64,000 nucleotides of DNA, taken from JAUQQI01 sp040289115. GTDB lineage: Bacteria > Chloroflexota > Dehalococcoidia > JAUQQI01. The position numbers and the translations under genes were made by a program. Under the pieces are notes generated by a model. That model was not told the DNA's origin. It did not search any database and worked only from the letters and a program-made list of their open reading frames with translations. The stretch covers positions 77,844 through 141,843 of the forward strand of contig PSKS01000001.1 of assembly GCA_040289115.1 (NCBI GenBank), written 5' to 3'. Below, one piece after another: positions 46,383-55,090 of the stretch (its first letter is position 1; each line of letters opens with the position of its first letter).

Positions 46383-46401
46383 TCAGTTGCTTTCGGGGCA
46401 T
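46249..46401 (-). CDS. Possible 50-residue small protein overlapping ispD
   Basis: ATG at 46401, 19 nt inside the 3' end of ispD, and TGA at 46249-46251. It would encode a basic peptide starting MPRKQLNRKSGRAWPAC with EANRRIDRHRAEWKFD in the middle. There is no strong ribosome binding site, and no family is recognised. It fills most of the ispD-ispF spacer, so either it is coded or the spacer is RNA; both claims are weak. Confidence 0.2.
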   Translation of the reverse strand: MPRKQLNRKSGRAWPACQAEANRRIDRHRAEWKFDPPHQEPSAMRFASLF

Positions 46402-47081
46402 CCCGTCACCGCCGAACGGAGCTTTAACAGGGCTTCGGCGATTTCTAAGTCTTCGGGGTAGGTAAGCTTGATATTCGCCGGGTCCCCCGGCACAACCCGC
46501 ACCGGGATTCCCCGGGCCTCCAGCCAGGCCGCATCGTCGGTTACTTCCAGTTCCGGGTCGACGGCGGCTTTGAGCAAGTCAAGCCGAAAGACCTGGGGCG
46601 TCTGGCCCACCCAGATCCCGGCCCGGGGTACGGTCCGGACGGCGAATTCGCCCTCCACCAGCTTGAGGGTATCCCGAACCGGCAGGCCCGGTATCGCCGC
46701 CCCGAACCCCTGGGCTGCCGCGAACACCCGGCCGATCAGGTCGACCGTAACCAGGGGCCGGGCCAGGTCGTGGATGGCCACAAAGTCGGCCTTCCCAACG
46801 GCCCCCAGCCCGTTAAGGACCGAATCCTGGCGGCGCTCGCCGCCGGGCACCACTGCCCTCACCTTCCGCCAGCCTAGCCGGCCCACCAGCTCCCGAACCT
46901 CCCCTACCCGCTCAGTCCGGACCACCAGGACGACCTCGTCGACGCAGTCGGCCGCCTCGAAGGCAGCCACCGCCAGGCCCAGCACCGGCCGGCCCCCCAG
47001 GCTGACGAAAAGCTTATCCTGACCCATGCGCTCGGACCGCCCGGCCCCTACCAGGACAGCCGCCAGCCGAGGCCTACCCAC
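46383..47081 (-). CDS. ispD: 2-C-methyl-D-erythritol 4-phosphate cytidylyltransferase
   Basis: 232 residues. Transfers CMP to MEP in isoprenoid synthesis. Seen: LAAVLVGAGRSERMGQDKLF (nucleotide loop), VPGGERRQDSVLNGL, FVAIHDLARPLVT (usual HDAARPL), AIPGLPVRDTLK, GIWVGQTPQVFRLDLLKAA and VTDDAAWLEARG. The GTG at 47081 is chosen; it overlaps the PIN/TRAM gene stop by 8 nt, and the frame upstream to 47216 lies inside that gene. Confidence 0.95.
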   Translation of the reverse strand: MGRPRLAAVLVGAGRSERMGQDKLFVSLGGRPVLGLAVAAFEAADCVDEVVLVVRTERVGEVRELVGRLGWRKVRAVVPGGERRQDSVLNGLGAVGKADFVAIHDLARPLVTVDLIGRVFAAAQGFGAAIPGLPVRDTLKLVEGEFAVRTVPRAGIWVGQTPQVFRLDLLKAAVDPELEVTDDAAWLEARGIPVRVVPGDPANIKLTYPEDLEIAEALLKLRSAVTGCPESN

Positions 47082-48126
47082 GGGCCGGCACCCCCTCCTT
47101 GAGCTGGGCAAAGACCATCCGGCCGGTCTGGGTCTGCAGAACCCGGGTAACCACCACGCTGACTTCGCTACCGATGTGCCGGCGGCCGCCCTCAACCACC
47201 ACCATCGTCCCGTCATCCAGGTAGCCGATGCCCTGGCCGCTCTCCTTCCCCTCCTGCACGATCCGCAGGGTCAGCTCGTCTCCGGTCATAACCATGGGCC
47301 GTAGGGCGTTGGCAAGCTCGTTTAGATTGAGCACTTTCACCCCCCGGATTTCGGCCACCCGCTGGAGGTTGGCGTCGCACGTCAAGATGGGCCAGTGGTG
47401 GGTGCGGGCCAGCTCCACCAGCTTTTCGTCCACCCCAACCGCGCCCTCGGCATCCAGCTCGGAGATCTGCACCGAAATGGCCGGGTCCCGCCGCAGTCGG
47501 TTAAGGACGCTTAAGCCCCGCCGGCCGCGGCCCCGCCGGAGGGGGTCTGGGGAGTCGGCCACCTGCTGGAGCTCGTCCAGGACGAAGTGGGGGATGAGCA
47601 GGGTTCCCGGAATGAAACCGGCCCGGTAAACCGCTTCAATCCGGCCGTCGATAAGCACGCTGGTGTCGACCAGGATGTAGGCGGCTACAGCCCGGTTTCC
47701 CAGCCGCCAGGGGTTTGTAAGAAACTGTACCAGCTCCTGCTTGCGCCAAACCATCAGGGTAGCCCCAAAGTAACCGAGGACCAGGCTGGCCAGAAAGGGC
47801 AGAACTTGGCCAAAGGGGGCTGGCAGGAGGGAAAGGGGCAGGGCCAAGAGGGCGGCGATCACCAGCCCAATAATGAGGCCAATGGTGCCCGCAACCAGGT
47901 CCTGGGCGGAGATAACCCTTAGCTGGTCCCGAATTCGTCGGAGGGGCCGCACCGTGACATACGGCGTGACCAGCAGGCCAATGCCTGCCCCGGCCAGGCT
48001 AAGGGCAATCAGCGCCCGCAGAGCGCTGGGGTCGGTCGGGTCAAGGGCAAAGGCTTCGCCCAGTCGGAAGGCGCCGTAACCCAGCACCAGCATACCTAAC
48101 AGCCGGACGGCCAGCTCCAAGCGCAT
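47074..48126 (-). CDS. PIN/TRAM-domain membrane protein (YacL-like)
   Basis: 350 residues. Four N-terminal transmembrane helices, then a PIN ribonuclease domain (YILVDTSVLIDGRIEAVYRAG; PHFVLDELQQVADS; ILTCDANLQRVAEI) with its acidic residues, and a C-terminal TRAM domain (GIGYLDDGTMVVVEGGRRHIG). Conserved next to radA and ispD in Bacillota and relatives. An RNase role is inferred from the PIN acids. Lies 9 nt after radA and overlaps ispD. Confidence 0.9.
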   Translation of the reverse strand: MRLELAVRLLGMLVLGYGAFRLGEAFALDPTDPSALRALIALSLAGAGIGLLVTPYVTVRPLRRIRDQLRVISAQDLVAGTIGLIIGLVIAALLALPLSLLPAPFGQVLPFLASLVLGYFGATLMVWRKQELVQFLTNPWRLGNRAVAAYILVDTSVLIDGRIEAVYRAGFIPGTLLIPHFVLDELQQVADSPDPLRRGRGRRGLSVLNRLRRDPAISVQISELDAEGAVGVDEKLVELARTHHWPILTCDANLQRVAEIRGVKVLNLNELANALRPMVMTGDELTLRIVQEGKESGQGIGYLDDGTMVVVEGGRRHIGSEVSVVVTRVLQTQTGRMVFAQLKEGVPARG

Positions 48127-48135
48127 TCCCTGGGG

Positions 48136-49482
48136 TCACCCCAGCGCCAGTTTGATGGCCTCCCGCACGGTGCGGGCCGGTATGATTTCGATCCCCTGAA
48201 CCCTGGGCGTCGGGCCGGCCGGGAGCAAACAGGCCCGGAATCCCAGCCGGAGGGCCTCCGTAAGCCGCCGCTCGACCTGGGCCACCCGCCGCAACTCGCC
48301 CCCAAGGCCCACCTCTCCGAAGGTCACCAGGTCCGGTCGGAGGGGCCGGTCCTTAAAGCTGGAGGCGATGGCCAGCACCACCGCCAGGTCCGCCGCCGGC
48401 TCCTCTAGCCGCAGGCCGCCGGTGACGTTGACATAGATATCCTGGTTGCTGAGGGCCAGGCCGGCCCGCCGGGTTAGCACCGCCCCCAGGAGCACCAGCC
48501 GGTTGGGGTCGATGCCGTGGGCTACCCGCCGGGGGATTCCCACCGTGCTGTAGGCCGTGAGGGCCTGCACTTCCACCAGCAGGGGCCGGGTGCCCTCTAA
48601 AGTGGCCGTTACCACGCAGCCCGGGAGCTCCGGGTTCCTTTCGGCCAGGAAAAAGAGGGAGGGGTTGGTCACTTCGGTCAGACCCTCTTCCCCCATCTCG
48701 AAGACTCCGACCTCGTTGGTGGAGCCGAACCGGTTCTTGACCCCCCGCAGCACCCGGTAGGCCTGGTAGCGGTCGCCCTCCAGGTAAAGGACCACATCCA
48801 CCAGGTGCTCGATGATGCGGGGCCCGGCGATGGTGCCCTCCTTTGTCACGTGGCCGACGATGAAGACCGGCGTGCGGGCGGCCTTGGCCCAGCGGATGAT
48901 CGCCTGGGCGCACTCCCGAACCTGGCTTACCCCACCCGGCAGGCCCGGAATCTGCTCGCTGGCCAGGGTCTGAATCGAGTCGATGACGGCCACATCGGGC
49001 CGGGCGTTTTCCAGCTGGTCCAGGATGACCTCTAAGGAGGTCTCGGCCAGCAGGTAAAGGGTAGGGGAGCGGACTCCGAGCCGGTCGGCCCGCAGTTTAA
49101 CCTGCTCCACCGACTCCTCCCCCGAGATGTACCAAACCCGCCGGCCGTCCCGGGCCAGGAGGTCGGCGGCCTGCAGAAGCAGGGTTGATTTGCCGATGCC
49201 CGGGTCACCCCCGAGGAGCACGGCCGCCCCGGGCACCAGCCCCCCTCCCAGCACCCGGTCAAACTCGCCCAGCCCGGTGGAGATGCGGGGAAGCCTCCGG
49301 GCTTCAAGCTGGGAGACGGCCACGGCGCCCGCACTTGCGGGCCGCTGGGTCGGAGAGGAATTACCGGGGGAGATGGTCTCGACGTAGGTGTTCCACTGGT
49401 CGCAGTCGGGACACCGACCGAGCCATTTAGGGCTTTCCGCGCCGCAGTTTTGACAGACAAAGACGGTCCTGGACCTGGGCAT
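48136..49482 (-). CDS. radA: DNA repair protein RadA
   Basis: 448 residues. RecA-like ATPase and helicase for branch migration. Seen: N-terminal zinc finger CQNCGAESPKWLGRCPDC, Walker A GGDPGIGKST, the RadA-specific KNRFGSTNEVGVFEM, and a C-terminal Lon-protease-like domain (VNVTGGLRLEEPAADLAVVLAIASS region) without peptidase function. ATG at 49482 follows GAAGG. First gene of the block running to rlmB. Confidence 0.96.
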   Translation of the reverse strand: MPRSRTVFVCQNCGAESPKWLGRCPDCDQWNTYVETISPGNSSPTQRPASAGAVAVSQLEARRLPRISTGLGEFDRVLGGGLVPGAAVLLGGDPGIGKSTLLLQAADLLARDGRRVWYISGEESVEQVKLRADRLGVRSPTLYLLAETSLEVILDQLENARPDVAVIDSIQTLASEQIPGLPGGVSQVRECAQAIIRWAKAARTPVFIVGHVTKEGTIAGPRIIEHLVDVVLYLEGDRYQAYRVLRGVKNRFGSTNEVGVFEMGEEGLTEVTNPSLFFLAERNPELPGCVVTATLEGTRPLLVEVQALTAYSTVGIPRRVAHGIDPNRLVLLGAVLTRRAGLALSNQDIYVNVTGGLRLEEPAADLAVVLAIASSFKDRPLRPDLVTFGEVGLGGELRRVAQVERRLTEALRLGFRACLLPAGPTPRVQGIEIIPARTVREAIKLALG

Positions 49483-49535
49483 GACCTTCTAAAACAATAA
49501 TACATGGCCCAGGGTCTAGTCTGCTGGGCCGGAAC

Positions 49536-51614
49536 TCACCACTGCTCGGCCGGTTGGACGTGGTATGGCACGTCCACCACGACGACATTGGGCCGGAAAA
49601 AGAGGGCCAGTTTAAGGCGCAGCGCCGTCAGATTATGCAGAAGATACTGCCAAGGGTACCGGGGCACAAACTCGGCCAGCACCACCACGACCGGTGTCTT
49701 CGGGTCTCCCCGACGCAGGGCGTCGATGTAGGCCACCAGGGGCGGAACCACTGCCCGGTACGGGGACTCGATGATTACCAGGGGCACGTCGATGCCCAGC
49801 TCCGCCCAGCGCCGGCGCAGCCGGGCGGCTTCGGCCCGGTCGATGCTTACGTGGACAGCCACCACGTCCGGGGAGAGCTGGCGGGCAAAGGCTAGGGCGG
49901 TTAAGGCGGCCCGGTCAGCCCAGGCCACGGGCACCACCACCCGGAGGTCCCGCAGGGGCGTTAGGGCTGCCTCCGGCCGGTCGATGGTGAGCATATCTTC
50001 GATAAACCGGTAGTGGCGGTGGATGGCGAGCATTAAGGCCGTCAGGGTCGGGATGATGAGGACCACCACCCAGGCGCCCAGGGCAAACTTGGTCACCCCG
50101 ACCACCACCGTCACCACCCCGGTGGTCAGGGCCCCGAGGCCGTTAATGGCGGCCCGGCGCTTCCAGCCGGGGCCGCCATCCCGCCGCCAGTGGACCACCA
50201 TTCCCGCCTGGGAGAGGGTAAAGGCCAAAAAGACCCCGACGGCATAGAGGGGGACCAGTCCGCTTACGCTTCCGCCGAAGGCGACGATTAAGCCGATGGC
50301 TAACCCGGCCAGGAGGATGATGCCGTTGTCGAAGGCGAGCCGGTCGCCCCGGTGGGCAAAGAACCGGGGAAAATACATGTCCTTAGCTAGGATGCTGGCC
50401 AGCCGAGGAAAGTCGGCGAAGGCGGTGTTGGCCGAAATCAGTAGAATTCCCGTCGTGGCAAACTGAATCAGGTAGTAAAACCAGGAGCGGTCGGTCAGGG
50501 TTCGGGCCACCTGGCTCAGAGCGGTCTCGGCCTCTTTCGGGTCCGGGACAACCTGCAGGTGGGCGGCGATAAAGCCGATACCCAGCAGGATGGTACCGTA
50601 GATCAGCCCCAGCAGGGTGAGGGCTTGGCTGGCCCGCTGGCCTTCCGGCGGCTTGAAGATAGGGACCCCATTGGCGATGGCCTCAATCCCCGAGAGGGCC
50701 ACCGAACCGGAGGCAAAGGCCCGCAGGACCAGAAAAACCGAAAGGGCCTCAGCCCCCAGTTCTGTCCCGCCGAAAGCCCCTGGGGGCGGCTCGTAGGGCC
50801 CGATGGTGCCGGTGGCCACCTGATAAAGGCCGAGGCCAACGAGACCTAACAGGCTGAAGATGTAAAGGTAGACCGGCACCAGGAAGATGTTAGCCGCCTC
50901 TCGGATGCCCCGGAGGTTAGCCAGGGCCAGCAAAAGGACGGCCCCGACGCTCAGGCCGACCCGGTGGGGGTAAAGTTCCGGGAAGGCCGAAACCACGGCC
51001 GCAACTCCGGCGGCGACCGAAACGGCCACGGTAAGCACGTAGTCCGTGAGAAGTGCCGCCGCGGCTACCAGGCCCGGAAGGCGGCCCAGGTTATCGCTGG
51101 CCACAATGTAGCTTCCGCCCCCGCTAGGGTAGGCCAGAACCGTCTGCCGGTAAGAGGTGGTAACAATAACCAGCAGGGCGGTGATGGCCGCCACGACAGG
51201 GAAGGTGAGGCTCAGGGCGGCCGTCCCGGCCACGGCCAGCATCCGCATCGCTTCTTCGGGACCGTAGGCGGCCGAGGCGATGGCGTCCGGCGAGAGGATC
51301 ACTAGCCCCTTAAGGACGCCGACCCGCTCGTGCAGTTCCCGCTCGGTGGGTATCCGCCGGCCGATAAGGACCCGCCGGAGGACCTCCAGGGCCTTGCGGC
51401 CAGGGGTCCGGGGGGCCAGCACCCGCTCGGTGGCCACCAGCTCCCCGCGGCCCCGCCGCCGGAACTCGGCCGCAAATGGCCGGACGATCCGGACGTAGCG
51501 GGTGCCCGGCCGCCGGCCGCCGGCCACCTCGGTCGCCTCCAAGTCGGGGGTTATGCGCCGGTCACCGGCCGAATGGGGGTGCTCCCCTTCGGGGCCCCAG
51601 TGGTTGCTCGCCAT
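49536..51614 (-). CDS. APC-family potassium importer, KimA (YdaO)-like
   Basis: 692 residues with about twelve transmembrane helices. Seen: ILSPDAIASAAYGPEEAMRML and LAYPSGGGSYIVASDNLGR, patterns of the KimA group in the APC superfamily, LALANLRGIREAANIF, and a C-terminal cytoplasmic domain with a universal-stress-like fold (DLRVVVPVAWADRAALTALAFA; VVAVHVSIDRAEAA). Known KimA imports K+ with protons and is inhibited by c-di-AMP. An N-terminal extension of about 80 Arg-rich residues is unusual. It is divergent from a KdpD/KdpE-like pair, supporting a potassium role. Confidence 0.75.
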   Translation of the reverse strand: MASNHWGPEGEHPHSAGDRRITPDLEATEVAGGRRPGTRYVRIVRPFAAEFRRRGRGELVATERVLAPRTPGRKALEVLRRVLIGRRIPTERELHERVGVLKGLVILSPDAIASAAYGPEEAMRMLAVAGTAALSLTFPVVAAITALLVIVTTSYRQTVLAYPSGGGSYIVASDNLGRLPGLVAAAALLTDYVLTVAVSVAAGVAAVVSAFPELYPHRVGLSVGAVLLLALANLRGIREAANIFLVPVYLYIFSLLGLVGLGLYQVATGTIGPYEPPPGAFGGTELGAEALSVFLVLRAFASGSVALSGIEAIANGVPIFKPPEGQRASQALTLLGLIYGTILLGIGFIAAHLQVVPDPKEAETALSQVARTLTDRSWFYYLIQFATTGILLISANTAFADFPRLASILAKDMYFPRFFAHRGDRLAFDNGIILLAGLAIGLIVAFGGSVSGLVPLYAVGVFLAFTLSQAGMVVHWRRDGGPGWKRRAAINGLGALTTGVVTVVVGVTKFALGAWVVVLIIPTLTALMLAIHRHYRFIEDMLTIDRPEAALTPLRDLRVVVPVAWADRAALTALAFARQLSPDVVAVHVSIDRAEAARLRRRWAELGIDVPLVIIESPYRAVVPPLVAYIDALRRGDPKTPVVVVLAEFVPRYPWQYLLHNLTALRLKLALFFRPNVVVVDVPYHVQPAEQW

Positions 51615-51736
51615 GGTTTTAAGCCCAATTAGAAAATGTGGCCCCCGGAACCTTAAAATGGGCTCAAAGTCCGGGCTTTCGCCCCAAAGATTTTCTTAAA
51701 AATTTGCCAGGGCCGGTGCTATGATCAGATCTGGGC

Positions 51737-53344
51737 GTGGTAGACCGCTTTATCTCGCTGCGGCAGCTCCTTGGCAAGGTCCGGGCAAACCGGCAGACGC
51801 TGCGCGGCTACGGGGTGGCCCTGCTGGCCGTTCTGCTGGTAACCCCCGTTATCGGCCTGCTGGGCACCTATCTGACCACCGCCAACGGCCTCATGCTCTA
51901 CTTGCTGGTGGTGCTGGGGATTGCCAGCATCTTCGGCGTCGGTCCGGCGGTGCTGGCCTCCTTCGCCGCCGTCTTCACCTTCGACTGGTGCTGTGTGTCG
52001 CCCCTGGGTCCCGGTATCGCCGGCCCCACCGAGTGGGTGGCCCTTTATCTATTCCTGGCCACCGCCCTGGTAGCCGGCCAGCTGGCCGGCCGGCTCCACC
52101 GTCGGACTGAGGAGGCCCGCCGCCGGGAGCGTGCGGCTGTCCTGCTCTACGAGATCGGCAAGCTCCTCAATGGCCCCCAGGATCCCAGGGAGACCTTTAA
52201 GGCTGTGGCCGCCCGCCTGCGGGCCGAGTTTAACTTGACCGGGTGCGCCGTCCTCCTGGCCGACCCTAGAGGCCGGCTCCAGCCGGTGGCCGTTGAAGGC
52301 GACTTTCCCGCCGAGCCGGCCCAGGCGATGGCCGCTGCCGTCTACGCCCAGGGCCGCCCGGCAACCTACTTAAGCAGTCCGGCCCACCCCGGCCGCTGGA
52401 TCAGGCTGGTGGGACCGGTCCGGCACGGGCTGGCGGTGGGCCCCGCCAACCCCACCTTCCTGGTGCCCCTCCGGGCCGGCGACCGGGTGGTGGGGGTGCT
52501 GGGCCTGAGTCGGCGGTCTGGTGAGCCGCCCTTCTCCCGGGACGAGGACTGGGCCATCGCCGGCGTGGCCCACCAGCTGGCCCAGGCTGTGGAACGTGCT
52601 CGCCTGCAGGAGGAGGCCATCGCCGCCGACGTGCTCCGTCAGGCCGATGAGCTTAAGACGACCCTTTTGCACTCGGTCTCCCACAACCTGCGTACGCCCC
52701 TGGCGGCCATCAAGGCGGCGGCCGGGAGCCTGTTGCAGGCGGACCTAACGGCCGACCCGACCGTCAGGCAGGAGCTGGTCCATACCATCGACCGGGAGGT
52801 CGACCGGCTGAACCGGATCATTGAGAACCTGCTAGATATGTCCCGCCTCGAGGCCGGGGTTGTCCGGCCCAACAAGCAGCTATATCCCCTGGCCGACCTG
52901 GTTAACGATGTGGTCGGCCGGATGCGGCCGCTGGCGGCCGACCACCGGGTGGTCGTGGACGTGCCCGAGGACATTCCGCCGGTGCCCCTCGACTACGTCC
53001 AGGTAGACCAAGTGCTTTCGAACCTGCTGGAAAATGCCTTTAAGTACGCGCCCCCCGGAACCGAGGTCCGGGTGACAGCCCGGCAGGTGGATGGGGCCGT
53101 CCGTGTTAGTATTATCGACCACGGCCCCGGAATCCCCCCGGAGGAGCAGGCTCGGGTCTTCGACCGGTTCTACCGGGGGGCCCGGGGGATCGGGCTGGGC
53201 CTGGCGGTGGCCCGGGGCCTGGTGGAGGCCCACGGGGGTAAAATCTGGGCGGAAACCACTCCGGGGGGTGGGGCGACCGTAAGCTTTACCCTGCCCCTGG
53301 CCGCCTCCGGAATTCCGGGGGCCAGCCCGCTGGGCGTGAGGTAA
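51737..53344 (+). CDS. KdpD-like sensor histidine kinase
   Basis: 535 residues. A DUF4118 block of closely spaced transmembrane helices (LLAVLLVTPVIGLLGTYLTTA and next), a GAF domain (about residues 140-280), then HisKA with HSVSHNLRTPLAAIK and HATPase with NLLENAFKYAP, IDHGPGIPPEEQARVFDRFY and GIGLGLAVARGLVEAHGG. The usual KdpD N-terminal turgor/USP domain is absent, so it is a truncated KdpD type. The acceptor box has Asn after His (HNLRTP) where most kinases have Glu or Asp. GTG start at 51737; divergent from the KimA-like gene. The stop shares a base with the regulator start. Confidence 0.87.
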   Translation: MVDRFISLRQLLGKVRANRQTLRGYGVALLAVLLVTPVIGLLGTYLTTANGLMLYLLVVLGIASIFGVGPAVLASFAAVFTFDWCCVSPLGPGIAGPTEWVALYLFLATALVAGQLAGRLHRRTEEARRRERAAVLLYEIGKLLNGPQDPRETFKAVAARLRAEFNLTGCAVLLADPRGRLQPVAVEGDFPAEPAQAMAAAVYAQGRPATYLSSPAHPGRWIRLVGPVRHGLAVGPANPTFLVPLRAGDRVVGVLGLSRRSGEPPFSRDEDWAIAGVAHQLAQAVERARLQEEAIAADVLRQADELKTTLLHSVSHNLRTPLAAIKAAAGSLLQADLTADPTVRQELVHTIDREVDRLNRIIENLLDMSRLEAGVVRPNKQLYPLADLVNDVVGRMRPLAADHRVVVDVPEDIPPVPLDYVQVDQVLSNLLENAFKYAPPGTEVRVTARQVDGAVRVSIIDHGPGIPPEEQARVFDRFYRGARGIGLGLAVARGLVEAHGGKIWAETTPGGGATVSFTLPLAASGIPGASPLGVR

Positions 53345-54066
53345 TGGGCATGGCCGGCGCCCGAATTCTGGCCGTCGACGACGAGAAGGAGATCCTTCGG
53401 GCCCTTAAGGCTTACCTTAGCGCAAACGGCTACGAGGTGGTCACGGCCGAGACCGGCCGTGAGGCCCTCGCCCTCTTTTACGGCCGCCGGCCGGACGTGG
53501 TCCTGCTGGACCTGGGCCTGCCCGACATCTCCGGCCTGGAGGTGATCCGGGAAGTGCGGCGCACGTCAACTACCCCCATCATCATCCTCTCGGTCCGGAG
53601 CGACGACCGGGACAAGGTCGAGGCCCTCGAGGCCGGAGCCGATGACTACCTCACCAAGCCCTTCAGCGTGACCGAGCTGCTGGCTCGGATCCGGGTGGCC
53701 CTCCGGCATGCGGCCGGTCCCCTGGCCAAGAGCGAGCCGGTAATCCGGGTCAACGGCCTCACCATCGACCTGGCCAGACGGCAGGTCTTCCGGGACGGGC
53801 AAGAGGTTCGCCTTACCCCCACCGAGTTTAACCTGCTCAAGACCCTGGCCCGCCACCCCGGCAAGGTGGTGACCCACCGGATGCTGCTGCGGGAGGTCTG
53901 GGGACCCGAATACGGGGATGAGTCCCACTATTTGCACGTTTATATGGCCCAGCTCCGGCGCAAGCTTGAGCCGGACCCCCAGAACCCCCGGTTTATCGTC
54001 ACCGAACCCGGCGTCGGCTACCGCCTCCGAACCGGTGAAACCGGGTGGCCGGAGGGCCCCCGTTAG
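53344..54066 (+). CDS. OmpR-family response regulator, KdpE-like
   Basis: 240 residues. Receiver domain (ILAVDDEKEILRALKAYL; phospho-Asp in VVLLDLGLPDISG; Lys in DYLTKPFS) and a winged-helix DNA-binding domain (VRLTPTEFNLLKTLARHPGKVV; YLHVYMAQLRRKLEPDP). The start overlaps the kinase stop as TAATG; an ATG at 53350 is also possible. It should control transcription with the kinase before it, probably the adjacent potassium importer; no kdpFABC is in the window. Confidence 0.92.
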   Translation: MGMAGARILAVDDEKEILRALKAYLSANGYEVVTAETGREALALFYGRRPDVVLLDLGLPDISGLEVIREVRRTSTTPIIILSVRSDDRDKVEALEAGADDYLTKPFSVTELLARIRVALRHAAGPLAKSEPVIRVNGLTIDLARRQVFRDGQEVRLTPTEFNLLKTLARHPGKVVTHRMLLREVWGPEYGDESHYLHVYMAQLRRKLEPDPQNPRFIVTEPGVGYRLRTGETGWPEGPR

Positions 54067-54135
54067 CCAGCCCCGGCAACCACAAGGTTCGTCGGGATCG
54101 GTCAAGGCTTTTAAGATCAGCGCTAACCTTTATGG

Positions 54136-54155
54136 GGGCGCACGGACGTGCGCCC
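54136..54155. terminator. Stable hairpin after the KdpE-like gene
   Basis: 9-bp stem GGGCGCACG/CGTGCGCCC with loop GA, 70 nt after the stop. A T-run is lacking on the plus strand, so termination is uncertain. Nearly the same hairpin occurs at 14067-14088. Confidence 0.5.
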
Positions 54156-54310
54156 GCGCCGCCTAGCGGCTGCTTCCCACCAGGTCGTCGCCAAAACCCA
54201 GAATCGGTGCCAGAATAGTGGCCGGCCACGGCGTGCTAGATTATAATGGGATATTTGGCAGCTTGCGAAATCTCGGGTCCGGGGCGGACATGGGCTCAAA
54301 TTTCCAGACC

Positions 54311-54360
54311 CTTTGACGGTCTTTAACAAACCTTTAAAATGGTTATAATTTTTATTTAAA
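54311..54360 (+). promoter_or_regulatory. 11-bp direct repeats (PhoP/OmpR-type) and promoter of the response-regulator operon
   Basis: TTTAAC/TTTAAA-like hexamers start at 54322, 54333 and 54355, with TATAAT at 54344 in the same 11-bp register, and TTTGAC at 54312 one base out of register. Direct hexamers every 11 bp are the hallmark of Pho-box-type sites bound by tandem OmpR-family dimers. The TATAAT (54344-54349) also serves as -10 with TTTAAC as -35 (16-bp spacer). It lies about 50 nt upstream of the regulator start, fitting autoregulation. Confidence 0.65.
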
Positions 54361-54412
54361 GGCCGATTTGGAGTATTGTTCGGGGAAATCCTGGTGGCGG
54401 GTAGTTTGACCC

Positions 54413-55090
54413 ATGGCGGCGACGATTCTGGTGGTGGACGACGAACCGAATATTACCCAGTTGCTTAAGCTTTACCTGAGCCGGTCGGGCTTCCAGGTGG
54501 AAACGGCGGCCAGCGGTGAGGAGGCCCTGCGCAAAACCCGGGCCCTGCGGCCCGACCTTATTGTTTTAGACCTAAAACTTCCTGACATCGACGGCCTTGA
54601 AGTCTGCCGGCGGATTCGGGCCGAGAGCGACATCCCCCTCATCATGCTCACCGCCCGGGATGAAGACATCGACAAGATCGTCGGCCTGGAGATGGGGGCG
54701 GATGACTATATAACCAAGCCTTTCAACCCTCGCGAAGTTCTGGCCCGGGTCAGGGCCGTGCTCCGGAGGTCGGAGGGAAGGCTGCGGCCCGACGGCCCCA
54801 TGAGGTTGGGGGACCTGGTAATCGACCCCAGCCGGCGGGAAGTGTTCATCGGCGACCAGCCGGTTCAGCTCCGGGCCAAAGAGTTCGACCTGTTGGCTGC
54901 CCTGGCCCGCAACGCCGGAATCGTCCTGGACCGGGACCGGCTCCTCAACCAGGTCTGGGGCTATGACTTCACGGGGGATACCCGGACCGTGGACGTTCAC
55001 ATCGCCTGGCTGCGGCAGAAGCTGGCCGGGAGCCGGGTTGAGATCCAGACCGTTCGGGGGGCAGGTTATAAACTCACAGTGCGCGAATGA
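54413..55090 (+). CDS. OmpR/PhoP-family response regulator
   Basis: 225 residues, standard length. Receiver with ILVVDDEPNITQLLKLYL, phospho-Asp in LIVLDLKLPDIDG, Lys in DYITKPFN; winged helix with VQLRAKEFDLLAALARNAG and TVDVHIAWLRQKL. ATG start at 54413. The stop overlaps the kinase start as ATGA. It leads an operon of kinase, membrane-fusion protein, ABC ATPase, permease and DNRLRE protein, so the efflux system is probably its target. Confidence 0.93.
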   Translation: MAATILVVDDEPNITQLLKLYLSRSGFQVETAASGEEALRKTRALRPDLIVLDLKLPDIDGLEVCRRIRAESDIPLIMLTARDEDIDKIVGLEMGADDYITKPFNPREVLARVRAVLRRSEGRLRPDGPMRLGDLVIDPSRREVFIGDQPVQLRAKEFDLLAALARNAGIVLDRDRLLNQVWGYDFTGDTRTVDVHIAWLRQKLAGSRVEIQTVRGAGYKLTVRE

